Shown one piece after another: positions 17,146 through 27,654 of a stretch of DNA of 64,000 nucleotides (positions are counted from its first letter, which is position 1; each line of letters starts with the position of its first letter). The stretch spans positions 186,001-250,000 of the forward strand of contig JACPEH010000022.1 of NCBI GenBank assembly GCA_016183655.1, given 5' to 3'. A model generated the notes under the pieces. It was not told the origin of the DNA. It saw only the letters and a list, made by a program, of their open reading frames with translations, and did not search any database. The translations under genes and the position numbers were made by a program. This DNA comes from Rhodocyclales bacterium. GTDB lineage: Bacteria > Pseudomonadota > Gammaproteobacteria > Burkholderiales > Rhodocyclaceae.

Positions 17146-17289
17146 GCCCGGCGGCGCTGGCGATCCGCCTGGCGGGCTGAGCACCGCAACGAACGGGGTA
17201 GCGAACGGAGCGGCGGGCTTCGCCGGAACGGGCTGCCGCCGGTTCCCGCCGACGCGCCAGAGCGTGCGTCGGGTCGCCTGTCCGCCCCC

Positions 17290-17892
17290 TCACTTGATCG
17301 GGATCATCAGGTGCTGGTACGGGGTTCCCGGCCACATCACGTAGGGCACCGACGTATCCGGCGTCGCGCTCTTCGGATACATGTCGTAGAAGCTGGCGTC
17401 GGCGCCGACGATCATCACGTGCGGCCCGGTCTTCACCCAGTGGTTGTCGGCACCGGGCTTCGTCGCATAGGGGTCGGTATTGCTGGCGTCGGTGCCGCCG
17501 GCGAGCATGTACATGAAGCCGACCTTGCCGGCCGCCGGCGTCTTGCGGCCGATCCAGGCGCCCGCCCACTCCCAGGCGGCCTGGTCCATGCACATCGGGT
17601 CCGGCCCCGGCGTCGCCGGGTTGTCCGGCATGCAGGTGAAGCCGTTGCTGCCTTCGCGCAGGGTGCGCATCTGGCCGTCGGCGCCCATCGCAACGATCGT
17701 CGCGGCAGCGCCGACTTTCTTCGGTGCGGCCTGCATCGCACTCTTGATCAGTTTCCGATCGGCGGCGGAGGGGGCTGCCGCCTTGGCGGCGGTCGCCGGC
17801 ATGGCCATGTCGGCGGCCACGGCCGCAGGCGCGAACAGCATCGCCACGGCGGCAGCGATCGAAGCGGTGGTGGGGAGTGAGGTGGACATCAT
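17290..17892 (-). CDS. Exported conserved hypothetical protein
   Basis: 200 residues from ATG 17892 (AAGGAG six bases upstream; a second ATG at 17889 is equally possible). A clear Sec signal peptide ends near AVAADMAMP. An Ala/Lys-rich linker and a compact C-terminal domain follow: [58 protein letters not shown] and [18 protein letters not shown]. Two cysteines could form a disulfide. I recognise a recurring bacterial hypothetical family of periplasmic proteins but no assigned function. The gene stands alone, divergent from dctA. Confidence 0.8.
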   Translation of the reverse strand: MMSTSLPTTASIAAAVAMLFAPAAVAADMAMPATAAKAAAPSAADRKLIKSAMQAAPKKVGAAATIVAMGADGQMRTLREGSNGFTCMPDNPATPGPDPMCMDQAAWEWAGAWIGRKTPAAGKVGFMYMLAGGTDASNTDPYATKPGADNHWVKTGPHVMIVGADASFYDMYPKSATPDTSVPYVMWPGTPYQHLMIPIK

Positions 17893-18100
17893 GGCTTTCT
17901 CCTTGTGCGTGTCGGGAAATGCAGGATGTACGCGGCAGCCGGACTGCGCGGCCGCCACGGGGAGAACGGGCGGCGCACTTCCGGATTCGCGCGGGAACGG
18001 AAGCGCGCCGCTCGGAGACCGCGGGAAAGGTCTGCCCGCGTTATAGACACGCCGGCCGGCCATGACAAGGAGCAGCCGACCGCCGGCAAACCGGGTCCTC

Positions 18101-18116
18101 TTGTGGATATCCACAA
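18101..18116. promoter_or_regulatory. Palindromic operator candidate upstream of dctA
   Basis: Perfect 16-bp palindrome TTGTGGATATCCACAA, followed at once by a partly matching copy GGATACCCACAA (18120-18131). It sits 80-95 bp upstream of dctA in the 303-bp gap between it and the divergent exported-protein gene. The tandem arrangement suggests binding of a dimeric regulator. The identity is unknown. Nothing else is visible in the gap. Confidence 0.4.
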
Positions 18117-18195
18117 TTCGGATACCCACAATGGCCGGTCGCCGCCGGCGTCGCCATACTGCGCACCAATCCATAACTACACTCGGGGTTGCGCT

Positions 18196-19542
18196 GTGAA
18201 AAAGGCTGTTTTCAAGAGTCTGTACGTGCAGGTCCTGATCGCGATTGCCATCGGCGTCGCGCTCGGCCATTTCTACCCGGATACCGGCGCGGCGATGAAG
18301 CCGCTCGGCGACGGCTTCATCAAGCTGATCAAGATGATCATCGCGCCGATCATCTTCTGCACCATCGTCGTCGGCATCGCCGGCATGAAGGACATGAAGA
18401 AGGTCGGCAAGACCGGCGGCTACGCCGTGCTCTACTTCGAGGTGGTCAGCACCATCGCGCTGATCATCGGCCTCGTCGTGGTCAACGTCTGGGCGCCGGG
18501 GGCCGGCATGAACGTCGACGTGTCGACCATCGACACCAAGGGCATCGCCAAGTACGCGGAACCCGGCAAGATGCAGTCGACCGCCGACTTCCTGATCAAC
18601 ATCATCCCGACCAGCGTCGTCGATGCCTTCGCCAAGGGCGACATGCTGCAGGTGCTGTTCTTCTCGATCCTCTTCGGCTACGCGCTGCACGCCTTCGGCG
18701 AGCGCGGCAAGCCGCTGTTCGAGCTGATCGAGAAGCTGTCGCACGTGCTCTTCGGCATCGTCGGCGTGATCATGAAGGTGGCCCCGATCGGCGCCTTCGG
18801 CGCGATGGCCTTCACCATCGGCAAGCACGGCGTCGGCAGCCTGGTGCAGCTGGCCAGCCTGATGGGCGCCTTCTACATCACCTGCGTCATCTTCGTCTTC
18901 GGCGTGCTCGGCTCGATCGCCGCGATGCACGGCTTCTCGGTGTGGAAGCTGATCAAGTACATCAAGGAAGAACTGTTCCTCGTCCTCGGCACCTCGTCCT
19001 CCGAATCGGCGCTGCCGCGCCTGATGGCGAAGATGGAGAACGCCGGCGCCGAGAAGTCGGTGGTCGGCCTGGTCGTTCCCACCGGCTACTCGTTCAACCT
19101 CGACGGCACCTCGATCTACCTGACGATGGCCGCCGTCTTCATCGCCCAGGCGACCAACACGCCGATGGACCTGTCGCAGCAGATCACGCTGCTGCTGATC
19201 CTGCTGCTCACCTCGAAGGGCGCCGCCGGCGTCACCGGCTCCGGCTTCATCGTCCTCGCCGCGACGCTGTCGGCCGTCGGCACCGTGCCGGTCGCCGGCC
19301 TCGCGCTGATCCTCGGCATCGACCGCTTCATGTCGGAAGCGCGCGCACTGACCAACTTCGTCGGCAACAGCGTCGCCACGCTGGTCGTCGCCAAGTGGTG
19401 CAACGCGCTCGACAGCGACAAGCTCAACGCCGTGCTCAACGACGAAACCGCCGACGAGGCGAACAACCCCGAGCGGGTGCTCGACGACGCACCGGCGCCG
19501 GTGCTGCCGGCGGTGTCGCGCCCGGCCGTCGAACACCACTGA
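18196..19542 (+). CDS. dctA: C4-dicarboxylate:cation symporter DctA
   Basis: 448 residues from GTG 18196. Dicarboxylate/amino acid:cation symporter fold: [24 protein letters not shown], the serine-rich re-entrant loop [14 protein letters not shown], the signature [28 protein letters not shown], and [21 protein letters not shown]. The C-terminal tail is charged. It imports succinate, fumarate and malate across the inner membrane. No DctBD two-component system is adjacent. Confidence 0.95.
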   Translation: MKKAVFKSLYVQVLIAIAIGVALGHFYPDTGAAMKPLGDGFIKLIKMIIAPIIFCTIVVGIAGMKDMKKVGKTGGYAVLYFEVVSTIALIIGLVVVNVWAPGAGMNVDVSTIDTKGIAKYAEPGKMQSTADFLINIIPTSVVDAFAKGDMLQVLFFSILFGYALHAFGERGKPLFELIEKLSHVLFGIVGVIMKVAPIGAFGAMAFTIGKHGVGSLVQLASLMGAFYITCVIFVFGVLGSIAAMHGFSVWKLIKYIKEELFLVLGTSSSESALPRLMAKMENAGAEKSVVGLVVPTGYSFNLDGTSIYLTMAAVFIAQATNTPMDLSQQITLLLILLLTSKGAAGVTGSGFIVLAATLSAVGTVPVAGLALILGIDRFMSEARALTNFVGNSVATLVVAKWCNALDSDKLNAVLNDETADEANNPERVLDDAPAPVLPAVSRPAVEHH

Positions 19543-19556
19543 TCAGGACGACGAGG

Positions 19557-19742
19557 ATGTCGAACCCGGAAGGCGAGACCACTCTGCTGCCCTGCCCGTT
19601 CTGCGGTTCGACGCACGTCCGGGCCATCGAGATCGACATCGCGATGTGGGCGGTGGTCTGCAATCCATGCCAGACCATCGGCCCCGCGGCCTCCGAGAAA
19701 GCCGACGCGACGGCATTGTGGAACCGCCGCGCGCCGGGCTGA
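19557..19742 (+). CDS. Lar family restriction-alleviation-like zinc ribbon protein
   Basis: 61 residues beginning 14 bp after dctA; the ATG follows GGACGACGAGG. It has CPFCGS near residue 13 and CNPC near residue 36, which make a four-cysteine zinc ribbon. The Lar-family ending (ATALWNRRAPG, equivalent to AIxAWNRR) is present. Lar proteins of phages and prophages moderate type I restriction. A chromosomal copy without phage neighbours may be a domesticated version, and the function here is inferred only from the family. A strong terminator follows. Confidence 0.75.
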   Translation: MSNPEGETTLLPCPFCGSTHVRAIEIDIAMWAVVCNPCQTIGPAASEKADATALWNRRAPG

Positions 19743-19775
19743 AGCCACGCGCTGCGCGTTGGCGACGGCGCCCAG

Positions 19776-19802
19776 GCCCGACTTCGGTCGGGCTTTTTTC
19801 TT
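19776..19802 (+). terminator. Rho-independent terminator after the dctA/Lar-like pair
   Basis: GCCCGAC-TTCG-GTCGGGC (19776-19793), a 7-bp GC stem with a UUCG tetraloop, followed by six Ts. Confidence 0.93.
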
Positions 19803-19849
19803 TCCGGCGCGGCTAGAATGAAAGCACCGCACCGCCACAGGAGCATTGC

Positions 19850-20092
19850 ATGGATACGACCAAGGAAGACGCCCGGCTCACCCTGCACGACGCCGCGCGG
19901 CTGCTGCCAGCCGCCTCGGCGCACGACGCCGAGGTCGAGCTGGCGCGCGCGATTGAACACGGCCAGTTGCGCGCCAACGTGAAGCGCTGGGCGACCGAGC
20001 AATGGGAGGGCCGGCAGCTGCCCGGCAACATCAACCGCCTGGAAACCTGGATCGAGCGCAGCGACTTCGACGCCTGGCTGGCGACGCGCTGA
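19850..20092 (+). CDS. Small hypothetical protein
   Basis: 80 residues from ATG 19850 with AGGAGCATTGC just upstream. Sequence begins MDTTKEDARLTLHDAARLL and ends RLETWIERSDFDAWLATR. The alternating helical pattern and the W-E-G-R... W-I-E-R-S-D-F-x-x-W ending resemble small helix-turn-helix/excisionase-like folds, but no family is recognised with confidence. It is preceded by a terminator and followed by 200 bp before the thioesterase, so it is probably its own transcription unit. Confidence 0.7.
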   Translation: MDTTKEDARLTLHDAARLLPAASAHDAEVELARAIEHGQLRANVKRWATEQWEGRQLPGNINRLETWIERSDFDAWLATR

Positions 20093-20293
20093 ACCCCGCC
20101 GGCCGGCGCGGAAGTCCGCACGCCGGCGCCGGCGGATTCCGGCGCTTCGCACACCGGGCACGCCGACGGCAGGCAAAAAACAAAAAGGAATTCAGCGACT
20201 TGCGAAACGGCAGTCGCCTGGCACGGCTCCTGCGACGGGAGAGCCCGCCAGCAGGAGATTCCCAGCCCCCAAGACCCGATGGAGAACCCGGAA

Positions 20294-20779
20294 ATGGAAC
20301 AACCCGCCCACCAACTCAGCATGACCGTGCTGATGACCCCCGACATGGCCAACTTCGCCGGCAACGTGCACGGCGGCACCATCCTCAAGTTCCTCGACCA
20401 GGTGGCCTACGCCTGCGCCAGCCGCTACGCCGCCAGCTACGTCGTCACCCTCAGCGTCGACCAGGTGATGTTCCGCCAGCCGGTGCACGTCGGCGAACTG
20501 GTGACCTTCCTCGCCAGCGTGAACTACACCGGCAACTCGTCGATGGAAGTCGGCATCAAGGTGCTCGCCGAGAACATCCGCACGCAGGAAGTGCGGCACG
20601 TGAACAGCTGCTTCTTCACGATGGTCGCCGTCGATGACGAGCGCAAGCCGATCGCGGTGCCGCCATTCCGCCCCTTCGGCCCGGTCGAGAAGCGCCGGCA
20701 TGCGGCGGCGCTGCTGCGCAAGGAGCTGCGCCAGGAATTCGAGAAGCGGTTTTCCGCGGCCAACGCCGCGGCCGCCTGA
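20294..20779 (+). CDS. Acyl-CoA thioesterase, hotdog fold (YciA/BACH type)
   Basis: 161 residues. ATG 20294 was preferred over the in-frame ATG 20279 because GGAG lies 9 nt before it. The hotdog motif NFAGNVHGGTILKFLDQVAYACASRYA contains the active-site region (Asn/Asp and GG) of the YciA/acyl-CoA thioesterase family. VDQVMFRQPVHVGELVTF is the second conserved strand. It hydrolyses acyl-CoA to free acid and CoA in the cytoplasm. The chain-length preference is not visible. The C-terminal 25 residues form a charged helix. Confidence 0.88.
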   Translation: MEQPAHQLSMTVLMTPDMANFAGNVHGGTILKFLDQVAYACASRYAASYVVTLSVDQVMFRQPVHVGELVTFLASVNYTGNSSMEVGIKVLAENIRTQEVRHVNSCFFTMVAVDDERKPIAVPPFRPFGPVEKRRHAAALLRKELRQEFEKRFSAANAAAA

Positions 20780-20810
20780 AGCACACAGCCGGCGGACGCG
20801 GCCGGCCGAC

Positions 20811-21362
20811 TCAGGCCGGCGCGAAGAAGCGCCCGGCCGCAGCCAGCGCCTCGTCGTCGGCAAGCACCGCCTCCGGCGCGCCGCCCTTGCCCCACAGCGC
20901 GCCCATCCACGGCATGCCGATGAACTCGGCGCACAGGCGGTAGCTGTCGAGCATCGGCTGCGCCTTGGCGCGGTCGCCGCTGGTCGCCACCACCCACAGC
21001 CGCTTTTGCGCCATGCGCGCCTTGAAGTCGAGGCCGGGCACGCGCAGCCAGGCGCTCCACTGGTCGAGGCACAGCTTCAGCGGCGACGGCACCGAGAACC
21101 AGTACACCGGCGAGACGAGGACGATGTCGGTGGCGTCGAGCAGCGCGTCGAGCACGCGTTTCGCGTCGCCTTCCGGCATCTCGTAGGTGCCGGCGGTGTG
21201 ACGACGGTCGACGAAGGACGGCAGGTCGAGTCCCGCCAGCGACAGCCAGGTCTGCGCCGCCCCGGCCGGCAGCGCGAGCGCGGCGCGACGGGCCAGGGTT
21301 TCGGTGTTGCCGACGTGCCCCGGCTCGCGGGTGCTGGCGTTGAGAAAGAGATAGTGCTTCAT
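20811..21362 (-). CDS. NAD(P)H-dependent FMN oxidoreductase / flavodoxin-like protein
   Basis: 183 residues from ATG 21362 (MKHYLFLNASTREPGHVGNTE). The phosphate loop NASTREPGHVGNT and the flavin-contacting PVYWFSVPSPLKLCLDQW are those of the NADPH-dependent FMN reductase/flavodoxin-like superfamily. It is convergent with the thioesterase gene, 31 bp apart. The substrate is unknown; the family reduces FMN, quinones or azo compounds. Confidence 0.8.
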   Translation of the reverse strand: MKHYLFLNASTREPGHVGNTETLARRAALALPAGAAQTWLSLAGLDLPSFVDRRHTAGTYEMPEGDAKRVLDALLDATDIVLVSPVYWFSVPSPLKLCLDQWSAWLRVPGLDFKARMAQKRLWVVATSGDRAKAQPMLDSYRLCAEFIGMPWMGALWGKGGAPEAVLADDEALAAAGRFFAPA

Positions 21363-21447
21363 GCGTGCGGGGCGGCGCCCCTCCTCCACGTTTGCGGGAG
21401 CGTGATTATCGCGCGAAGGAGGTGGTCCGTGCATGAGCCGACGGCGC

Positions 21448-21484
21448 GGGGGGCGGGGCGGGGCGGGGCGGGGCGGGGCGGGGC
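21448..21484. repeat. GGGGC pentanucleotide tandem repeat, G-quadruplex prone
   Basis: Six or more GGGGC units in a row at the junction between GC-rich host DNA and the AT-rich reverse transcriptase island. With at least four G-tracts of four, the plus strand could fold a G-quadruplex. It sits about 90 bp upstream of the flavodoxin-like gene start. Confidence 0.9.
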
Positions 21485-21671
21485 AATTAGGATGATTGCG
21501 GGATGGTAACTGGTGGTCAGTCAAAGTTGCCGTTTGACGATTTTCGCACTTAGCCCATTTTTCATAGCCGACACCAACCAATCTTTGCGAACCTTTCGTA
21601 ACAATCACTCCAAACTTCTTTCGATCAACATATATGCTGATAAAATTAAAAACGAGGGGTGGGTTACTCCT

Positions 21672-21757
21672 CTTGCCAAGCGGCAAGGGCGGATCTAGCA
21701 AAAAACGGCGTCAGCCGTTGTCCTCGTTGCAAGACGAGGACTGACCCTTTTTAGGGT
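21672..21757 (+). ncRNA. Candidate structured non-coding RNA upstream of the SLATT-reverse transcriptase pair
   Basis: Four perfect hairpins lie within 86 nt: CTTGCC/GGCAAG (21672-21687, AAGC loop); AACGGC/GCCGTT (21704-21719, GTCA loop); GTCCTCGT/ACGAGGAC (21720-21741, TGCAAG loop), abutting the previous stem with no gap; and ACCCT/AGGGT (21744-21757, T4 loop), followed by a T-rich stretch. Such density is not expected in an AT-rich leader by chance. It lies 50 nt before the first gene of a two-gene RT locus, where several RT-based defence systems (retrons, DRT2, DRT9) encode their template RNA. No sequence match to a known RNA was recognised; boundaries are guesses. Confidence 0.45.
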
Positions 21758-21809
21758 GATTTTCGTTTCCAATTCTTCTCACCCCTCATCCAATCTTGAG
21801 TAAGCAACG

Positions 21810-22346
21810 ATGCACGACAACATTTGGTTTACTTACAAGGCTAGGATCCGTGCTCACTTGCGACTAGCCAGCAATGATTTTCACACGCAGCTTCTCATGG
21901 TCTGGTATGCCCTTGCCGGGTCGCTGCTTGGAGTCGTTTCAATTCGTTACCCAAAAATTCTCGGGAACGACACTGATCTGATCGCAGCTCTCATTTCCAC
22001 TGCGCTACTTGTCATATCGATGTTGGTGGCAAACAGGGATTTTCGAGGCCGTGCGATTCAGATGCGGACGAACTATCTGGCATTGGGAGAGCTATACCGA
22101 AAGGCTAATAATGGCGGAGTGTCTCAAGAACAAGCCAATAGCGAATACCAGCAGCTTCTGAATGCCGTGGAAATTCATTCTGAAATAGACGACAAATATT
22201 TTCGGGTTTTTCATAGTGGGAATTTGACGTCAAGACAGCCCACGCTTAGGGAGCGTGCCGACGTCATCTCCTACATAGTCACGCGCACGCTCGGACTAGC
22301 CGCATGCTATCTGCTCCCTGTCGTGTCCGTTTTCGCATCGTGGTAA
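21810..22346 (+). CDS. SLATT-domain membrane protein (putative effector)
   Basis: 178 residues. Two adjacent hydrophobic helices (~28-45 and ~57-74), the helix RTNYLALGELYRKAN and a third hydrophobic C-terminal segment (~155-175) reproduce the SLATT (SMODS and SLOG-associating 2TM effector) layout. SLATT proteins are thought to form pores or disrupt the membrane when triggered, aborting infection. The gene ends four bases before the reverse transcriptase start, so the two are translationally linked. Codon use and base composition (mid-40s percent GC) differ sharply from the surrounding core genes, which indicates transfer. Confidence 0.75.
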   Translation: MHDNIWFTYKARIRAHLRLASNDFHTQLLMVWYALAGSLLGVVSIRYPKILGNDTDLIAALISTALLVISMLVANRDFRGRAIQMRTNYLALGELYRKANNGGVSQEQANSEYQQLLNAVEIHSEIDDKYFRVFHSGNLTSRQPTLRERADVISYIVTRTLGLAACYLLPVVSVFASW

Positions 22347-22350
22347 GGAA

Positions 22351-23721
22351 ATGACTGCAGCCAATTCATTTCGGCGGAAATTTACCAAGAAGAACCTGAG
22401 GATTATTTATCACGAGCGCATTCGGTCATCCGGCGCTGTCGGAATTGATCGCGTTCATCCAGAACTACTGAACAAGCAACTCTCAGATCAGCTTGACGTT
22501 ATTACGACGAAGGTTAAAGCCGGCACCTACCGGTTCACACCGTTCAAGGAAAAGTTGATATCGAAGGGGGCTGGAAGCCACCCTAGGGTAATTTCCATTC
22601 CGACAGCACGGGACAGAATCGTACTCCGAGCAATCTGCGATCTATTAGCCGAGGTTTTCCCGGAGGCTGTTTCCGAAATTCCGCAGACGAAGATTGCCAG
22701 TCTCAAACAGGCCCTGGTATCAGGTGGATACACCGAGTACGTCAAGATTGACCTTTGCCAGTTCTACCCCACGATTCCCCATGACAAATTGATGGCTACA
22801 CTGCGGTCAAAGATACGAAAACCGGAAATCTTGGGCCTCATTGAAAGTGCGATATCAACGCCTACAGTTCCCGAGCAAAAAGGTGGGAAAGACGCAACAC
22901 CAAACGCAAGGGGCGTTCCACAAGGACTAGCAATTTCCAACCTTCTCGCAGAAATCTTTCTGCACAAGCTGGATTCCGAAATAGCAGCCAAGTCTAGTAT
23001 CTGGTATCAGCGCTACGTCGACGACATTCTGATCCTCTGTGCTGACGGGGCTTCGAGCAAGGTCGCTGACGCGGTGTGCAGTCAATTAGAAAAATTAGGG
23101 GTGACACCGCATCGGCTAAACGGTCCGGACTCAAAGTCAAAGGCAGGAAAACTTACCGACGCATTTGATTTTCTTGGCTATCACATCGTCGATGGAAAAC
23201 TGTCGATAAAAAAGCAGAACATTCAGAAATTCGAATCTTCCTTGGCGAAGATTTTTACTGCTTACCGTCACAAGCTATTGATGGCAAAGAGCCCTGCCGA
23301 CAAAGCACGCGCCCTTGCTATTTGCGAGTGGCGATTAAATCTTAGGATCACCGGTTGCATATTTGGTGGCAGACGTATGGGATGGGTTTTCTACTTCTCC
23401 CAGATTACGGACACGACACGTCTTCGCGTGGTCGACAACACTATTGGAAGCCTTCTGAGGCGCTTCAGCCTTGTCGGGAAAATTCACGCCAAACGGCTCT
23501 TGAAGACCTTTTATGAGTGCCGGAGAAAGGACAAATCCGGACATGCCTACATCCAAAATTTTGACGAAATGCCAATCGATGAACGTCGAAAAATATTGGT
23601 GATGTGGTTTGGAGCGAAGAGAATTGCAAGGCTTTCGGATAGAAAAGTGAATCAACTATTTGAAATGCGCATATCTGCCGCTGTTAAGGAACTAGAACAA
23701 GACCTTGGCACAGTCTCGTAG
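22351..23721 (+). CDS. Reverse transcriptase of the defence-associated (UG/DRT) type
   Basis: 456 residues. Full RT core: GIDRVHPELL and PRVISIPTARDRIVLRAI (motifs 1-2), motif A YVKIDLCQFYPTIPHD (Asp134), motif B ARGVPQGLAISNLLAEIFL (PQG 190-192), motif C YQRYVDDILIL (YVDD 222-225). FDFLGY and a ~200-residue C-terminal helical region follow. There is no maturase/endonuclease domain as in group II introns and no protease or integrase. It is longer than a typical retron RT. Genes of this kind with a SLATT partner fall among the 'unknown group' RTs. The specific UG class needs a phylogeny. It ends 36 bp from a convergent core gene. Confidence 0.88.
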   Translation: MTAANSFRRKFTKKNLRIIYHERIRSSGAVGIDRVHPELLNKQLSDQLDVITTKVKAGTYRFTPFKEKLISKGAGSHPRVISIPTARDRIVLRAICDLLAEVFPEAVSEIPQTKIASLKQALVSGGYTEYVKIDLCQFYPTIPHDKLMATLRSKIRKPEILGLIESAISTPTVPEQKGGKDATPNARGVPQGLAISNLLAEIFLHKLDSEIAAKSSIWYQRYVDDILILCADGASSKVADAVCSQLEKLGVTPHRLNGPDSKSKAGKLTDAFDFLGYHIVDGKLSIKKQNIQKFESSLAKIFTAYRHKLLMAKSPADKARALAICEWRLNLRITGCIFGGRRMGWVFYFSQITDTTRLRVVDNTIGSLLRRFSLVGKIHAKRLLKTFYECRRKDKSGHAYIQNFDEMPIDERRKILVMWFGAKRIARLSDRKVNQLFEMRISAAVKELEQDLGTVS

Positions 23722-23756
23722 CCGTCTCTCCTGTGCCCACCGCCCCACAACCGCCC

Positions 23757-24932
23757 TCAGCGCCGCGCCGAAACGATCACGTTGCGCGGCGTCAGCGTCC
23801 GCGCGCAGAAGAGGTGCAACTCGGCTTCGAAACCGGCGCCTTCGAGCGCCAGCGCGAGGTCGTGCAGCAGCCAGACTTCGATCGCGCGGCGGCAGGCCAG
23901 GCGGGGCAGCTGCAGCCGGCGCGCGGCGCGGTGGCGGGCCCAGCCGGCGGCTTCGGCGATGGCGAAATCGAGTTTCGGGTCGAGCGGGAGGTGTTCCCGC
24001 GCGGCGAGCGATTGCAGGAAGAAGGCGAAGCCCCGCTTGCTCCAGTCGGCCGGCACGGGCTTGAAGCTGCGGTACGCGGCGCCGGGCGAATGCGCTTCGC
24101 GCAGCGCGACGAAGGCGAGTTTCCAGGCCGACAGGCGCTCGCTTTCGGCGGCCAGCCGCGGCGAGGCGGTGACGGTTTCGGTGACGGCCAGGCGCAGCGC
24201 GTTGCGGTCGAGCACGAGCGCGCTGTCGCCGCCGCGCGGCCGGTATCGATCGTCGGCGCCGAGCGGGTAGCAGCACGGCGCGACGTCGAGCGCGCGCGCG
24301 CCGGCGGGGCCGGCCAGGTCGATCAGCCGCCGGTGCAGGTCGCCGCAGGCGTGCAGCGCGATGGCGTGAGCGCCGGCGAGGCTGGCGGCAGCCTCCGCAG
24401 CGAGCACGTCGGCGACCTCGAAGTGCTGCGCGAGGCCGGCGCGCGCCGACAGCGCCTCGCCTTCGCGGCAGAGCACGGCGTTTCGTTCGAGCGCCCTCGC
24501 CTCGCCGCCCCAGGCCATCAGGAAGCGCCGGCCGAGGTGGCCCTTGCCGGCGCACCATTCGACCAGTGGCCCCTGTGGGGCGCCGACGGCGGCGGCGAAG
24601 GCATCGATCTGCGCCGCCTTGCGGCCGGGGATGAACTGCCAGGCGGCGCGGCTGACCGGTGCCGGCGCCGCTTCGCGCGCGGGCAATTCGATCAGCGCCG
24701 GCAGTTCGGCGAGGGCCGGCAGGTGGGGAATGAGGAAGGCGCGCGCTGCGTCGTCGTCGGCGCTCAAGGCCGCCAGCGTCGGTTCGTCGAGGCCGAGCAG
24801 GGCTTCCGCGAGCGCCGGATGGGTTTGGCACCACGCCGGCCGCGCCTCGCAGAACGGCGACGGCATCCAGAGCGGTGCCAGCTCGGCCAGCCAGCGGTCG
24901 AGCGCGGCGCGCCTGCGGGCATGCAGACTCAT
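23757..24932 (-). CDS. Methyltransferase-domain protein
   Basis: 391 residues from ATG 24932 (MSLHARRRAALDRWLAEL). Central SAM-binding segment PLVEWCAGKGHLGRRFL, followed by AIALHACGDLHRRL and DVAPCCYPLG. These place it in the Methyltransf_32-like group found in bacteria and eukaryotes, some members of which modify tRNA or protein. The substrate is unknown. The stop is 13 bp inside the intergenic junction with the RT island, and its own 3' end is intact. Confidence 0.78.
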   Translation of the reverse strand: MSLHARRRAALDRWLAELAPLWMPSPFCEARPAWCQTHPALAEALLGLDEPTLAALSADDDAARAFLIPHLPALAELPALIELPAREAAPAPVSRAAWQFIPGRKAAQIDAFAAAVGAPQGPLVEWCAGKGHLGRRFLMAWGGEARALERNAVLCREGEALSARAGLAQHFEVADVLAAEAAASLAGAHAIALHACGDLHRRLIDLAGPAGARALDVAPCCYPLGADDRYRPRGGDSALVLDRNALRLAVTETVTASPRLAAESERLSAWKLAFVALREAHSPGAAYRSFKPVPADWSKRGFAFFLQSLAAREHLPLDPKLDFAIAEAAGWARHRAARRLQLPRLACRRAIEVWLLHDLALALEGAGFEAELHLFCARTLTPRNVIVSARR

Positions 24933-24945
24933 GCGGCGCAGCCGC

Positions 24946-25449
24946 TCAATGCCGCGCCCAGACCTTGATGCGGCCGTCCTTGTAGACGACCATCGTGTTG
25001 AACATCTCGCGGCGGATCTCGCGTTCCGGGGTCTGCGCGTCGAGCATCGTGCAGCCGGTCTCGCAGGAGGGCATCGACAGCTCGCGGCCGGGGGCGCCGC
25101 GCGGCAGGCCGGGGACGGCAATGCCCCAGGCCTTGGGCTTTTCCTTGAGCAGCTCGATGATGTCCTCGGCCGGCACGTGGCCCTCGACGAAGTAGCCGGC
25201 GACCACCGCGGTATGCACCGATTCGAGGTCGGCCGGCACCTTCAGCTTCTTCTTCAGCGCCGGCAGGTCGGCAACTTCCTTCACCTTGACGTCGGCAAAG
25301 CCGTTCTGGCGCAGGTGCTCGGCCCAGTCGAGGCAGGCCAGGCAGAGGCCGGGGATGAACACCTCGACCGGCGGCAGCTTCTTGTCGGCGGCAACGGCGC
25401 CGGACAACAGCGAGGCGGCGAGCACGGTAAGCAGCAGTTTTTTCAGCAT
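24946..25449 (-). CDS. DUF411 family metal-binding periplasmic protein
   Basis: 167 residues from ATG 25449 (a GTG at 25458 is also in frame; GGTGGGG lies 8 nt before the ATG). It has a signal peptide (MLKKLLLTVLAASLLSGAVA), then the DUF411 pattern FIPGLCLACLDWAEHLRQNGF..., HTAVVAGYFVEGHVPAEDIIELL and KAWGIAVPGLPRGAPG. The CLAC motif is the presumed metal or thiol site. DUF411 proteins often accompany copper-resistance genes, but none are adjacent here. The next gene starts 14 bp away on the same strand. Confidence 0.85.
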   Translation of the reverse strand: MLKKLLLTVLAASLLSGAVAADKKLPPVEVFIPGLCLACLDWAEHLRQNGFADVKVKEVADLPALKKKLKVPADLESVHTAVVAGYFVEGHVPAEDIIELLKEKPKAWGIAVPGLPRGAPGRELSMPSCETGCTMLDAQTPEREIRREMFNTMVVYKDGRIKVWARH

Positions 25450-25464
25450 CGTCGTCACCCCACC

Positions 25465-27408
<1,944 letters not shown>

Positions 27409-27576
27409 GGTTCGGACATCGGTTCAGACGCCGGGAAGCCACGGCGCGGGGGGGTACGCGAAAGGCGGCGGGCGCCGTCGGCGCACGCTGCGAAGGCGCA
27501 ATTTTAGCGCGTCCGGCGGTGCGCTGCCGGGCGATCTGGCGGCGCCGCCCAAACCCTGACCGGCAGCGCCGCCTTA

Positions 27577-27622
27577 AAGATGCATTTTACTTGTTGCTTT
27601 ACGATTTTTCCGGTGCTACGAT
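27577..27622 (+). promoter_or_regulatory. Promoter of the DUF59/DUF2249/hemerythrin cluster with candidate NsrR box
   Basis: -35-like TTGCTT (27594-27599), 17-bp spacer, -10-like TACGAT (27617-27622), about 30 bp before the start codon of the first gene. Just upstream, AAGATGCATTT (27577-27587) matches the 11-bp half-site known for the nitric-oxide sensor NsrR. Hemerythrin and DUF2249 genes are common members of NO-stress regulons in beta- and gammaproteobacteria, so NsrR control is a reasonable inference. Confidence 0.5.
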
Positions 27623-27654
27623 AAAGCTGTATTTAAATTGCCTCTTATAAAACC

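Noticed and set aside
22351..23721. Group II intron or retron reverse transcriptase
   Set aside because: There is no maturase/HNH domain and no intron ends. It is longer than typical retron RTs and I could not find a convincing msr-msd with a1/a2 repeats, although a retron-like RNA cannot be fully excluded.
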